Source: Gammaproteobacteria bacterium
Lineage (GTDB): Bacteria; Pseudomonadota; Gammaproteobacteria; GCA-001735895
Length of the DNA stretch: 64,000 bases
Direction: 5' to 3'
Assembly (NCBI GenBank): GCA_030066085.1
Contig: JASJCI010000037.1
Span: forward strand, 62,001 to 126,000
Shown: positions 42,889 through 51,337 of the stretch, in pieces
How the letters are laid out: each line of letters opens with the position of its first letter
Numbering within the stretch: position 1 is the first letter of the stretch
The notes under the pieces: model-generated
What the model saw: only the letters and a program-made list of their open reading frames with translations
Told to the model about the DNA's origin: nothing
Databases searched by the model: none
Made by a program: the position numbers and the translations under genes

Positions 42889-44449
42889 TCCCGCGGTATT
42901 CGCAAACTACTACGAAGCCCCGTCAGTCGATCGCCCCGAAATCTGGTGTTACAGCGACCGGCCGTGTTACGCGCCCGGCGATATCGTGCGTTTTCATGTT
43001 TCCACCAATGCGCCGCGCTACAGCCTCGAGATCGCGCGCGATGCGCTGGACTTCGAAATCTATCACCGTCGGGACGATTTGCCCGGCAGCTGGCACGATA
43101 CGCCGCGTAACGCCTCCGAGATCGGTTGCGGCTGGCCGGTGGCGCTGGAATTCGAACTCCCGCTGGACTGGCCTTGCGGTGGCTATCGCGTTACCTGCCG
43201 CATCGATACCGCCGACGGCCCGCTCGAGCAGCACTACCTTTTCCTGTTGCGTTCCGCGCGCCGCGGACGCGGTCAACGGCTGTTGCTGATTTCGTCCACC
43301 GGCACCTGGAGCGCCTACAACAACTGGGGCGGATCGAATCATTACGAGGGAATTGCCGGTCCCGACGGCAACGACTTTGCCCCCGTCGTGTCGCTCGAGC
43401 GTCCGCTCGCGCGCGGATTTGTCGTGCTGCCGGCGGATGCACCGCGCGCGGCGCCCGCGCGCGCGCCGGATGCCGACGCGCCGGTGTCTTACCCGCACAT
43501 GAGCTGGGCCCATGCCAACGGTTATTCGAAGAAGTACGCCTCGGCCGGCTGGGCGATTCACGAGCGCCATTTCGTACACTGGGCGGAACGTAACGGCTAT
43601 GCCCTGGATATCGCCTCGCAATACGACCTGCAGCTCGATCCCGCGGTGCTGGAAGACTATCCCTGCATCGTTTTTATTGGCCACGACGAGTACTGGTCGT
43701 GGGAAATGCGCGATGCGGTCGATGCCTATGTCGATGGCGGCGGGCGGGTCGCGCGCTTCGCCGGTAATTTCCTGTGGCAGACCCGGCTCGAGGACGACGG
43801 TCGGCGCCAGGTCTGCTACAAGTACCGGGCGCGCGCCGAGGACCCGTTACGCGGCAGCCAGCGCACTACCACCGCCTGGGAGGCCGCCGAAGTCGGGCGC
43901 CCGGGCGCGCTGACCTTCGGCCTCAACGGAATTCGCGGCGTGTATGCGGGCTGGGGCGGCTGCGTTGCGTTCGGCGCCGGCGGTTTTCCGCTGTACCGCG
44001 CCGACCACTGGGCGTTCGAGGGTACCGGGCTCGGTTACGGCGATGTGCTCGGTGCGCAAAGCCGGGTATTCGCCTACGAAGTCGACGGACTCGATTACGT
44101 CATCCGCGAGGGGTTGCCGTATCCGTCGGGACGTGAAGCGGTGCCCGACGGTCTCGAAATCCTCGCCGTCGGGCTCGCGTCGAACGAGGAAATTGCGCGC
44201 GGGGTAGTGCAGGACGAGCTGTTCCTGGCTGGCGACAACCTGTTCAAGGCCGAAATCCTGTACGGCGAAGCAACCGCGGACAACATCGCCCGCGCCAACC
44301 GTGGCTCGGGCATGATCGTGCACTTCGAGCGTGGTCGCGGCGAGGTGTTCCACGCCGGCAGCGTCGAGTGGATCGCGGGGCTGATCCGGCGCGATGCCCA
44401 GGTAGAGCGGGTTACGCGGAACGTACTCGACCGCTACCTGCGACGCTGA
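42881..44449 (+). CDS. N,N-dimethylformamidase large-subunit-like protein
   Basis: The 522-residue protein, with a TTG start, matches the C-terminal region of DMFase large subunit. It shows STGTWSAYNNWGGSNHYEG, FIGHDEYWSWEMRDAVDAYVDGG (key part GHDEYWSWEMRDAVDAYV), GRVARFAGNFLWQTR, DHWAFEGTGLGYGD and a terminal EVFHAGSVEWIAGL. DMFase is an iron amidohydrolase whose metal is bound by Tyr and Glu residues. The Tyr/Glu pair in DEYWS may be part of that site. No small-subunit gene is present, and the protein is shorter than DmfA2, so it is a relative, not the known enzyme. Confidence 0.85.
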   Translation: MPDPAVFANYYEAPSVDRPEIWCYSDRPCYAPGDIVRFHVSTNAPRYSLEIARDALDFEIYHRRDDLPGSWHDTPRNASEIGCGWPVALEFELPLDWPCGGYRVTCRIDTADGPLEQHYLFLLRSARRGRGQRLLLISSTGTWSAYNNWGGSNHYEGIAGPDGNDFAPVVSLERPLARGFVVLPADAPRAAPARAPDADAPVSYPHMSWAHANGYSKKYASAGWAIHERHFVHWAERNGYALDIASQYDLQLDPAVLEDYPCIVFIGHDEYWSWEMRDAVDAYVDGGGRVARFAGNFLWQTRLEDDGRRQVCYKYRARAEDPLRGSQRTTTAWEAAEVGRPGALTFGLNGIRGVYAGWGGCVAFGAGGFPLYRADHWAFEGTGLGYGDVLGAQSRVFAYEVDGLDYVIREGLPYPSGREAVPDGLEILAVGLASNEEIARGVVQDELFLAGDNLFKAEILYGEATADNIARANRGSGMIVHFERGRGEVFHAGSVEWIAGLIRRDAQVERVTRNVLDRYLRR

Positions 44450-44465
44450 GGAGCTGAGGAGCCGA

Positions 44466-45023
44466 TCAGTTACCGGAAAGGGCCGGGTCCCAGGGCTCCA
44501 GTTCCGAGAGCTGGTTACCATCCACCACGGTATCGGGCCCGCCGAAGAACTGCCGCCGTTCGCCGAACACCTCGGTTACCACGGTCCACACGGTGTCCTT
44601 GTAGTCAAAGTACAGCGAGCAGCTCGTGGCAAACCCGTCGGGGCGCTTGATACAGACCAGGCCCTTGCGACTGACGTCCCAGCTGAAGTTGGAAAACTCC
44701 TTGCCTTCCCAGATGTAGTCCAGCCGGCCGCTCGGGTGGAAATAGGCGCCGCCGTTGGCCCATTGCTGGGTTTTACCGGAGAGGTGCGCGGTGGCCTGTT
44801 CGCGGTCGAGGCGCACGGCGCCGTCATTGGTGATTCTTTCCTCGAGCGAAGCAGCACGCGGGTTTTCCTGGCTCTGCTCGGGGCCTTGTTCGGTTATGGC
44901 TTCATCAGTGGCCGTGCGGTCGTACTGGACCGCGGAGCCGATGGCGGGTTCAACCATAAGCGCGGTTAGCAGGCCGCAGGACAACAGTAACAGCGGGAAT
45001 CGGCTGGCAAGGTTTCGCAACAT
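44466..45023 (-). CDS. Secreted protein of unknown function (DUF995-like)
   Basis: The 185-residue protein starts with a signal peptide (FPLLLLSCGLLTALMVEPAIGSA). A polar, Glu/Gln-rich linker and a beta-rich domain follow, with two cysteines that could form a disulfide (GLVCIKRPDGFATSCSLYF). The pattern of WANGGAYFHPSGRLDYIWEG resembles DUF995 proteins, but I am not certain. The start at 45023 has a good AGGAG ribosome site. It converges with the DMFase-like gene and is not part of that cluster. Confidence 0.72.
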   Translation of the reverse strand: MLRNLASRFPLLLLSCGLLTALMVEPAIGSAVQYDRTATDEAITEQGPEQSQENPRAASLEERITNDGAVRLDREQATAHLSGKTQQWANGGAYFHPSGRLDYIWEGKEFSNFSWDVSRKGLVCIKRPDGFATSCSLYFDYKDTVWTVVTEVFGERRQFFGGPDTVVDGNQLSELEPWDPALSGN

Positions 45024-45398
45024 GACATTTCTCCTGTGGCGGTTTGCGCCCGGTTGCTGGCGGACAGGCGCAAACAAAAATCCGGCCCCGTGCCTGGTTT
45101 GTCGCATTGGCCAACGACCAGGTTCTTCGGGTACACCAATCGCCCAACCATGCCCGAATGGTGCTGACGCGTCAAGTTATGCCGCTGGCAGGAACCGTGC
45201 TGCTTTCAGCCTGCTGCAGGCGATGAGTCGGACCGTCAGCGGGCTTTGCGATCAGCGAATACCGGTCTTCGTGCGCCGGAGCACGGCGGGAATCGCGGCC
45301 GACCCGGGCGGGCAGGGCGAGCGCGTCCGCAATGGGACTTTCGGACCTGTCCGGCTTGTTGTTATGCTGGCGATTCTCGGCCAGCAGGAAACACACCG
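45024..45398. other. Divergent intergenic region with a 5' UTR hairpin
   Basis: The region contains no gene. GTTTGCGCC (45042-45050) and GGCGCAAAC (45067-45075) form a perfect 9-bp stem in the leader of the minus-strand secreted-protein gene, ending 18 bases before its ATG. No convincing promoter was found for the GNAT gene. Confidence 0.5.
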
Positions 45399-46154
45399 AT
45401 GTCGGAAATCGATTCGCTCGAACAGGCCTTTCCAAGGCCCCTGTCGGGAGCTGCCGTCGCGCAGCAACCGCCCGGACTGATACCGTCGCGCGCACCGTTG
45501 CGCGGTAAAACCGTCGAGCTCGTAGCGCAGGACGCGAGACGCCACGCGGCGGACCTGTATGCCGCCGGCCATGAATCCGACGCGGCGCTCAAGACCTGGG
45601 ATTACATGACTTACGGTCCGTGGCGGTCGCTCGACGAATACCGCGCGACCCTGCGCGCGCAATCCGCCAGTTTCGACACGATCTTCTACGCTATCCGGCC
45701 GCTCGACCAGCATCGTTTCGAGGGCCAGAGCAGCTACCTCGATATCAATCCGCAGATGGGCGTGATCGAGATCGGCCATATCTGGTTCGGCCCTCGGCTC
45801 GCTCGCACCCGCGCCGCGACCGAGGCACTGTACCTGATGATCCGCCACGCGATGGACGACCTCGGCTATCGCCGCATGCACTGGCGCTGTAACGCGCTCA
45901 ATGCCAAATCGCGCCAGGCCGCGCGCCGGCTGGGTTTCCGTTTCGAGGGGATTTTTTACAACCACATGATTTTCAAGGGCAACAATCGCGACACGGCCTG
46001 GTACTCGATTCTCGACGACGAATGGCCGGAGGTGCGCGGCATTCTCGAGACCTGGCTGGACGACGCCAATTTCGCCGGCAACGGTAGCGCGAAGACATCA
46101 CTCGCAAGCCTGATGTCCGACCGCTCGCCGAGCAATCGGGGCAACCGCGAGTAA
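45399..46154 (+). CDS. GNAT-family N-acetyltransferase (RimJ/RimL type)
   Basis: The 251-residue protein carries the RimJ/RimL-like GNAT fold: KTVELVAQDARRH near the start, IGHIWFGPRLARTRAATEALYLMIRHAMDDLGYRRMHWRCNALNAKSRQAARRLGFRFEG as the acetyl-CoA region (key segments ARTRAATEAL and NAKSRQAARRLGF), and a final HMIFKGNNRDTAWYSI. It transfers an acetyl group to an unknown amine or protein N-terminus. The ATG at 45399 follows an AGGA site. The longer ORF start at 45246 is not supported. Confidence 0.88.
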   Translation: MSEIDSLEQAFPRPLSGAAVAQQPPGLIPSRAPLRGKTVELVAQDARRHAADLYAAGHESDAALKTWDYMTYGPWRSLDEYRATLRAQSASFDTIFYAIRPLDQHRFEGQSSYLDINPQMGVIEIGHIWFGPRLARTRAATEALYLMIRHAMDDLGYRRMHWRCNALNAKSRQAARRLGFRFEGIFYNHMIFKGNNRDTAWYSILDDEWPEVRGILETWLDDANFAGNGSAKTSLASLMSDRSPSNRGNRE

Positions 46155-46222
46155 CGCCGGCCAGACGCAGGATCCTCGTATCCTTCTTTCGTCCGCTCGA
46201 TTACCCGCCGCGGAACCGACCT

Positions 46223-47506
46223 CTAGCGGGCCAGGACCTTTTTCACCGCGCCGCCGCAGGCAACGCGATGGTTGCGCACGTAATCCTCGTGATTTTCCTC
46301 GACCCTGCCCAGGTCGTAGACGTAGTTCACCATGGTGCCGAGCGCGCGCTGCATGCCCTTGTCCGAGGGATTGGCGAGCAGGTTGATACGCTCGAGCACC
46401 GCGCCGTTGCGCAGGTGAAAGCGTGCCACCGGATCGAGCGCTTCGCCGGCGCCGGTTTTTTCGTCGACCAGGTAGCGCGCGGCCAGGGTTTCGAGCCGCT
46501 CCCGCTGACGTTCGTCGGCATCCGGTCCGAACTCGGCCAGCAGCGTGCCGATCTCCGGTTGTTCCTGCGCGCGCGTATCCAGCCAGCGCCGCAGTCCGGG
46601 AACCGGGGAGATGGTGGCGAAGGTTTTCAGTTGCGGGAAGCGCATCTGCAGGCTGGTTGCCACCTGCTTGATCAGGAAGTTGCCGAAGGACACGCCCGCG
46701 AGGCCGCGGTGGCAGTTGGATATGGAATAAAACACGGCGCAGGACGGGCTCCCCGGAATTGTTCCGTCGGCATCGCGCTCGAGAATCTCCGCGATCGTGC
46801 GCGGTACCTGTTCGGTCAGCGCAACCTCGACGAATACCAGCGGTTCGTCTTCCATCGACGGGTGGAAAAACGCGTAGCAGTAGCGGTCCTCGGGCTGCAG
46901 GCGGGCGCGCAGCGCGTCCCAGCTTTCGATTTCGTGCACTGCCTCGTAGGCGATGATCTTTTCCAGGATATGCGCCGGCGTGGTCCAGTCCACCGGCTCC
47001 AGCAGCAGGAAACCGCGGTTGAACCAGGCGTTGAACAGGTGGTGAAAATCGGTATCGATCCGGCGCAGGTCGGGGTGTTCGCGGATGATTTCCAGCAGGT
47101 GCTCGCGCATGCGGACCAGGCGCCGGGTACCGCCCGGGGTCAGGTTAATGCGCCGCAGCAGCTCCCGGCGCCCGGGTTCGGCCGCGGTCGTCACGGCCAG
47201 CAGGTTGTCGGTGTCCGGCGCCTGTTCGTAAAGCTCCACCGCGGCACGAATCGCGTCGGCATCGATGTCGTAGTCGTCGTGCAGCAGCCTGAAAAACGCC
47301 AGCCTGCCATCGCTGTCGAGTTGCTCGTAGGCATTGAGTATGCGCTCGGCGAGGAGCAGGGCGGAATACTCGCCATCGGATGCGATCATCATCGCGCACA
47401 GCGATTCGAGACTTTCGGTCTCTTCGCCGAACAGGTGTCGGCGCAGTACGGCGGGTGTCCAGCGCGCCAGGCGCAGGGATGGCATCAGGTCCTCGAAAAA
47501 TGGCAT
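46223..47506 (-). CDS. Malonyl-CoA decarboxylase
   Basis: The 427-residue protein corresponds to the mammalian/rhizobial MCD family. An N-terminal helical domain is followed by a GNAT-like catalytic domain with GVSFGNFLIKQV, the catalytic Ser300 in TISPVPGLRRWL, and His364 in RFHLRNGAVLERINLLAN (key part FHLRNGAVLERIN). It converts malonyl-CoA to acetyl-CoA and CO2. No matB synthetase or malonate transporter gene is adjacent, so it may help regulate malonyl-CoA rather than catabolise malonate. Confidence 0.92.
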   Translation of the reverse strand: MPFFEDLMPSLRLARWTPAVLRRHLFGEETESLESLCAMMIASDGEYSALLLAERILNAYEQLDSDGRLAFFRLLHDDYDIDADAIRAAVELYEQAPDTDNLLAVTTAAEPGRRELLRRINLTPGGTRRLVRMREHLLEIIREHPDLRRIDTDFHHLFNAWFNRGFLLLEPVDWTTPAHILEKIIAYEAVHEIESWDALRARLQPEDRYCYAFFHPSMEDEPLVFVEVALTEQVPRTIAEILERDADGTIPGSPSCAVFYSISNCHRGLAGVSFGNFLIKQVATSLQMRFPQLKTFATISPVPGLRRWLDTRAQEQPEIGTLLAEFGPDADERQRERLETLAARYLVDEKTGAGEALDPVARFHLRNGAVLERINLLANPSDKGMQRALGTMVNYVYDLGRVEENHEDYVRNHRVACGGAVKKVLAR

Positions 47507-47717
47507 TGCGTCGGTTGCTCAGGTTATCCAGTGGGCGCTCGAAGCGGGGCGCTGCACGACCGTCCCGCTGCCTCGCGCGCAGTGTAAACCGCCGGCGGTA
47601 CTTTCCCAAGAGATTTGCCGAAAAGCTTTACCGACCGATGTTGCGGGCGGCTTCTGCGGTCGCCGTTTGCCGATGAGGGCCGCAACCGGGGGGCCGGCGC
47701 GGGCCGGCAACCGCGGT

Positions 47718-48653
47718 TTACTCGTAGACGATGTCAGCCGTGTCGTAGACGACGTCGGCGGTGTAGTTGATCGTCGTGTCGTCGTAGTTCAGATGGGACT
47801 TCAGTTCCTGCCAGACCGACTCGGAGTTGATCAGGCGCACGTGATCGTACTGCTTGGTGACCAGCAGCCGGGTCAGCGGGTAGCGGGCGCAGAACTTGGC
47901 TGAATCCAGCACCGCGCTCTCGCTATCGGTCTCGTCATGCGCGACCACGGTATAGTCGCCGTATCTCGCGAGGTGGCGCGCCAGCTCCAGCTTCTGGTAT
48001 TCGTTGCGATAGATCGCGGTGAAACGGCTGGCGTATTGCTTGACCAGTTCATTGTCGAGTCCCAGTTTGACCAGCCGCTTGAGGAAAAACAGCTTGTAGT
48101 TGAACACCGGCGAGATCAGGAACAGCGGGGTATCCTTGAGCAGGGCCGGGCGCGCGTTGGCGATCGACACGCAACCGGTGGAATGACCGACAACCGCGGC
48201 CAGGCCGTCGCCGCCGTTTTTGCGAATCCGGTTGAGCACGAAGTTGGTGGTGGCGATGCACTGTTGCGGCGTACCGGGCTTGCGCTCGCTCTGGCCATGG
48301 CCGAGGTGGTCGAATGCCATGGCGCTGAAACCGATTTGCGACAGGCCGCGCATCAGCGGGAAAAACTGGACCGCGTTGCCCCCCCAGCCGTGGACGAAAA
48401 CCACGCATGGGCCCTTGCCGGTGCGGTAGACGCGCACGGTGCCGTCGTCGGTTTTCAGGTCGGACTGGTCGAAACCCCGCGGCAGGCGAAAGGTCTTGCT
48501 GGTGCGTGTCGCCGGCATGAACAGCTGGGCGTCGATCTTGGTATTGGTCCAGCCCGGCAGGACCCTGTTCAGCAGGACGCCGCGTTTGCGGGCGAAGAAG
48601 GACGTCAGGTTCCCGAGTCCCGAGTTTTCGGCTGTGGTCATTGTCTTAATCAT
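47718..48653 (-). CDS. Alpha/beta hydrolase
   Basis: This alpha/beta hydrolase of about 311 residues has the oxyanion motif FVHGWGGNAVQF, the AFDHLGHGQS loop, the nucleophile elbow VVGHSTGCVS, and a C-terminal TKQYDHVRL containing the likely catalytic His. No signal peptide is evident. The start is uncertain (48698, 48653 or 48641), and none has a clear ribosome site. The last 14 residues consist of a seven-residue unit repeated (TADVVYD, TADIVYE), encoded by a 21-bp tandem duplication. The substrate is unknown. Confidence 0.82.
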   Translation of the reverse strand: MIKTMTTAENSGLGNLTSFFARKRGVLLNRVLPGWTNTKIDAQLFMPATRTSKTFRLPRGFDQSDLKTDDGTVRVYRTGKGPCVVFVHGWGGNAVQFFPLMRGLSQIGFSAMAFDHLGHGQSERKPGTPQQCIATTNFVLNRIRKNGGDGLAAVVGHSTGCVSIANARPALLKDTPLFLISPVFNYKLFFLKRLVKLGLDNELVKQYASRFTAIYRNEYQKLELARHLARYGDYTVVAHDETDSESAVLDSAKFCARYPLTRLLVTKQYDHVRLINSESVWQELKSHLNYDDTTINYTADVVYDTADIVYE

Positions 48654-48800
48654 CGATTTTTCGTTATGTCTTTTGATTTTGCCGATAATCATAGCCAATG
48701 GCCACGCCGCTGGTCGGTAAATAAGTCACAGCGAACGGCGGTAAAAGTTGGCACGCAAGAGCAGGAATGAGACTCGTATCGCAGTCCGGCAAAATACTTG

Positions 48801-49841
48801 TCAAAAATCGGCCGCCAGGCGATACCCGGTCAAAATCCCGCGGGTATTGAGTATCGGCAGGCGGACATGCGCGGCGAGCGCCTCGAGATCTGCGTCGCGC
48901 AGGATTTCGAGTTGATGCAGGGCACCCAGCAGCGCAATTTCCGCGGCCTCGCGGTTGCCGTCGTCGATCTTGAGCGCCAGCCCGAGGCCGCGCCCGGGCA
49001 CGGTAGCGGTAAAAACGCCGTCCGCGCCGGTCTTGACCAGCACCCGGCGTCCGGTCACCAGCATCAGGTCGGTGCACAGGCGGCCGCTACCGGCGACCAT
49101 GAATGGATTGGCGGCGATGGCGGTGGTGATCCGTTCGATTGCGTCGATGCGCGTCGCGCCCAGGTCGTCGGGTGCGGCAAAGCGCGCGAACGCGGTCGCG
49201 ATCGCGGTTAGCGGCATTGCGATCACCGGAATGCCGCAGCCGTCGTAGCTCCAGGGCAGGCGGCGCATATCGACCCCGCCCATCGTCCCCAGGGCGTCGA
49301 ACCAGCGCTGCTGCGCGGGATGCTCGCGTTCGCTATAACCCCGCGTGTTCTCGCCGAGACAGCGCGCCGTGGTCAGCATGCCGGCATGTTTGCCGGAGCA
49401 GTTGTTGTGGAGCCTGCCGGGATCCTGGCCAGCGAGCAGCATCGCGCGGGCAGTCGGTTCGTGCAGCGGCGCGTGCGCGCCGCATTCGAGTGCGTCCTGA
49501 CCGAGTCCAAGGCGCTCGAGCCAGGCGTCGATCAGGTCGGTATGCCGGGGTTCGGCGTTGTGCGACGAACAGGCCAGCGCGATTTCGGCCGCGCCCAGTG
49601 CGTAATGATCCGCCGCGCCGGTCTCGAGCAGCGGCAACGCCTGCAACGCCTTGATCGCCGAGCGCGGGTAGACCGCTGCGCCGATATCGCCGCGCGACCA
49701 GACGATGCGGCCGCGCGGATCGCAGACCACGATCGCGCCGCGATGGCGGTTTTCGACCAGGTCACCGCGCGTTGCGTGTACCAGGACGGGATTGGAAGCG
49801 GACAAATCGGGGACCGGTTGATTTTGCCTGGGCGTAATCAT
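48801..49841 (-). CDS. L-asparaginase of the Rhizobium etli type (class 3, PF06089)
   Basis: The 346-residue protein matches the ReAV family. Its residues fall at a constant offset of 13 from the Rhizobium enzyme: Ser61 and Lys64 (RSAIK), Ser93, Cys148 and Lys151 (NNCSGKHAGM), and Cys202 (DGCGIPV). This reproduces the paired Ser-Lys active sites and the Cys-Lys-Cys zinc site. It would hydrolyse asparagine to aspartate and ammonia in the cytoplasm. A start at 49880 would add 13 residues with no homology. Confidence 0.88.
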   Translation of the reverse strand: MITPRQNQPVPDLSASNPVLVHATRGDLVENRHRGAIVVCDPRGRIVWSRGDIGAAVYPRSAIKALQALPLLETGAADHYALGAAEIALACSSHNAEPRHTDLIDAWLERLGLGQDALECGAHAPLHEPTARAMLLAGQDPGRLHNNCSGKHAGMLTTARCLGENTRGYSEREHPAQQRWFDALGTMGGVDMRRLPWSYDGCGIPVIAMPLTAIATAFARFAAPDDLGATRIDAIERITTAIAANPFMVAGSGRLCTDLMLVTGRRVLVKTGADGVFTATVPGRGLGLALKIDDGNREAAEIALLGALHQLEILRDADLEALAAHVRLPILNTRGILTGYRLAADF

Positions 49842-49916
49842 AGACGAGCAGCGAGCGCAAATGAAATCCCGCTGTGACACGGGGCTCGCGAAGACCGTTC
49901 TGACACCGCTGGATGT

Positions 49917-50810
49917 TCAGTCGCGGTCCGGGTTCGGTGCGCCATCGGCGATCGGTTTACGCAAGCGCTTCAGCTGCAGCGTTATCAGCGCCACGCCGGC
50001 AATGGCGAGGCAACCCCCGAGCATAATCTTCGGCGTCAGGGACTCGCCGAGAAAAGCGATGCCGCCCGCCACCGACGTCACCGGCAGCAACAGCAGGAAG
50101 GGCATGACCTGGTTGACGCTGTAGAGGCCGAGCAGACGATACCAGAGGGCGTATCCGAGCGCGGTCATGACCAGGCCGAGGTAGATCACCGCACCCCAGG
50201 CGGCGATCGACGCGGTCCGGATCTGCTCGACCTGATCGTGTTCCAGCAGCCACGAGGCGAGGAACAACTGCGGCGCCGCGAACAGGGCGACACCGCTGAG
50301 CAGTCTGAATCCGCCGAGGTTGCCGAGTTGCTTGATCATGATCTGGCCGACGGCCCAGGTAAAGGCGCCGCCGATGACGAGGAACGCGTAAACCAGCTCC
50401 CCCTGCAGCTTCGGTTCGCCGATAATCAGCACCGCGCCGACGAACGCGACGACCACGCCGAGCGCCTGGCGAGCCGTAATCCGGTCGCCGAGTACGAGCC
50501 AGGCGAGCAGCAGCCCGAACGGCACCTCGAGCTGCACCAGCAGGGCGGCGGTTGACGCGTCGATACCGCGCAAACCGTGGAAGGTCAGGCTGTACTGCAG
50601 GGCGGCGCTGACCAGCGATATCCAGAACAGCGAGCGGTACACGCCCGCGGGAGGTCGGAAAAACCAGACCAGGCACAACGCGGTCAGGGTGAAGCGCAGC
50701 GCCATCAGCAGGATGGGCGAGAAGTGCGACATCGCCGCCTTGGCGACGATAAAACCCATGCCCCAAATGACCGCCACCGCGACTGCGCTGGCGGTATCGA
50801 CGGCCTTCAC
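49917..50810 (-). CDS. EamA-family (drug/metabolite) transporter
   Basis: The 297-residue protein consists of ten hydrophobic helices in two EamA repeats (AVAVIWGMGFIVAKAAMSHFSP at the start, and a second repeat from about residue 145, beginning GGAFTWAVGQIMIKQ). Members of this family export amino acids and metabolites across the inner membrane. It is separated from the BCCT operon by a 70-bp gap on the same strand and from the asparaginase by 75 bp. The substrate cannot be read from sequence. Confidence 0.9.
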   Translation of the reverse strand: MKAVDTASAVAVAVIWGMGFIVAKAAMSHFSPILLMALRFTLTALCLVWFFRPPAGVYRSLFWISLVSAALQYSLTFHGLRGIDASTAALLVQLEVPFGLLLAWLVLGDRITARQALGVVVAFVGAVLIIGEPKLQGELVYAFLVIGGAFTWAVGQIMIKQLGNLGGFRLLSGVALFAAPQLFLASWLLEHDQVEQIRTASIAAWGAVIYLGLVMTALGYALWYRLLGLYSVNQVMPFLLLLPVTSVAGGIAFLGESLTPKIMLGGCLAIAGVALITLQLKRLRKPIADGAPNPDRD

Positions 50811-50881
50811 GGCAAAAAACGGGCCGACGGTTGCCCGTCGGCCCGCGATTGCCGGCTAGTCGCGCAAAGCCCTTGCGACGG

Positions 50882-51334
50882 TTACTCCCGCACCACGGTC
50901 ACGGAACAGCCCGCGTGGCGCGCCACCCGCGCCGAATTGGGTCCGAGCAGGAAGTCGGCCAGCGACGGCCGGTGCGCACCCATGACGATGTGGTCGATTT
51001 TCAGGTCCTTGGCGGCCTCGACGATCTCGCGGTAAACGGTACCGTTCTCGACAACGACGCCGGCCTGCATTTCCTTCGGTACATGGGCGTTGGCGATCTT
51101 TTGCATATCCCTGGCCGCTTCGTCTTTCCATTCCTGCAGCGGGTAGTCGGTGGAACCGTGCATCTCGCCGCGTATGGCGTAACGCTGGTCGATGCCGGGC
51201 GTAATACCGGGAATCACCGTCATCAGGTAGATCCTGGCATCCTTGACGCCGGTCGCCATTTCGACGGTTTTCTGAATGACCATCTCGGACAGGCTGTCGT
51301 CCTCGAGGTCGATCGGTGCTAGGTAGTTTGGCAT
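50882..51334 (-). CDS. Universal stress protein (UspA/TeaD-like)
   Basis: The 150-residue protein has a single Usp fold with an ATP-binding G2xG9xG(S/T)-like signature in IVMGAHRPSLADFLLGPNSARV (key MGAHRPS and GPNS). It starts three bases after the binding-protein gene and is the third gene of the BCCT operon. In TRAP osmolyte transporters a Usp (TeaD) encoded in the same operon modulates uptake, so a similar regulatory part for the BCCT system is likely. Confidence 0.92.
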   Translation of the reverse strand: MPNYLAPIDLEDDSLSEMVIQKTVEMATGVKDARIYLMTVIPGITPGIDQRYAIRGEMHGSTDYPLQEWKDEAARDMQKIANAHVPKEMQAGVVVENGTVYREIVEAAKDLKIDHIVMGAHRPSLADFLLGPNSARVARHAGCSVTVVRE

Positions 51335-51337
51335 GAC

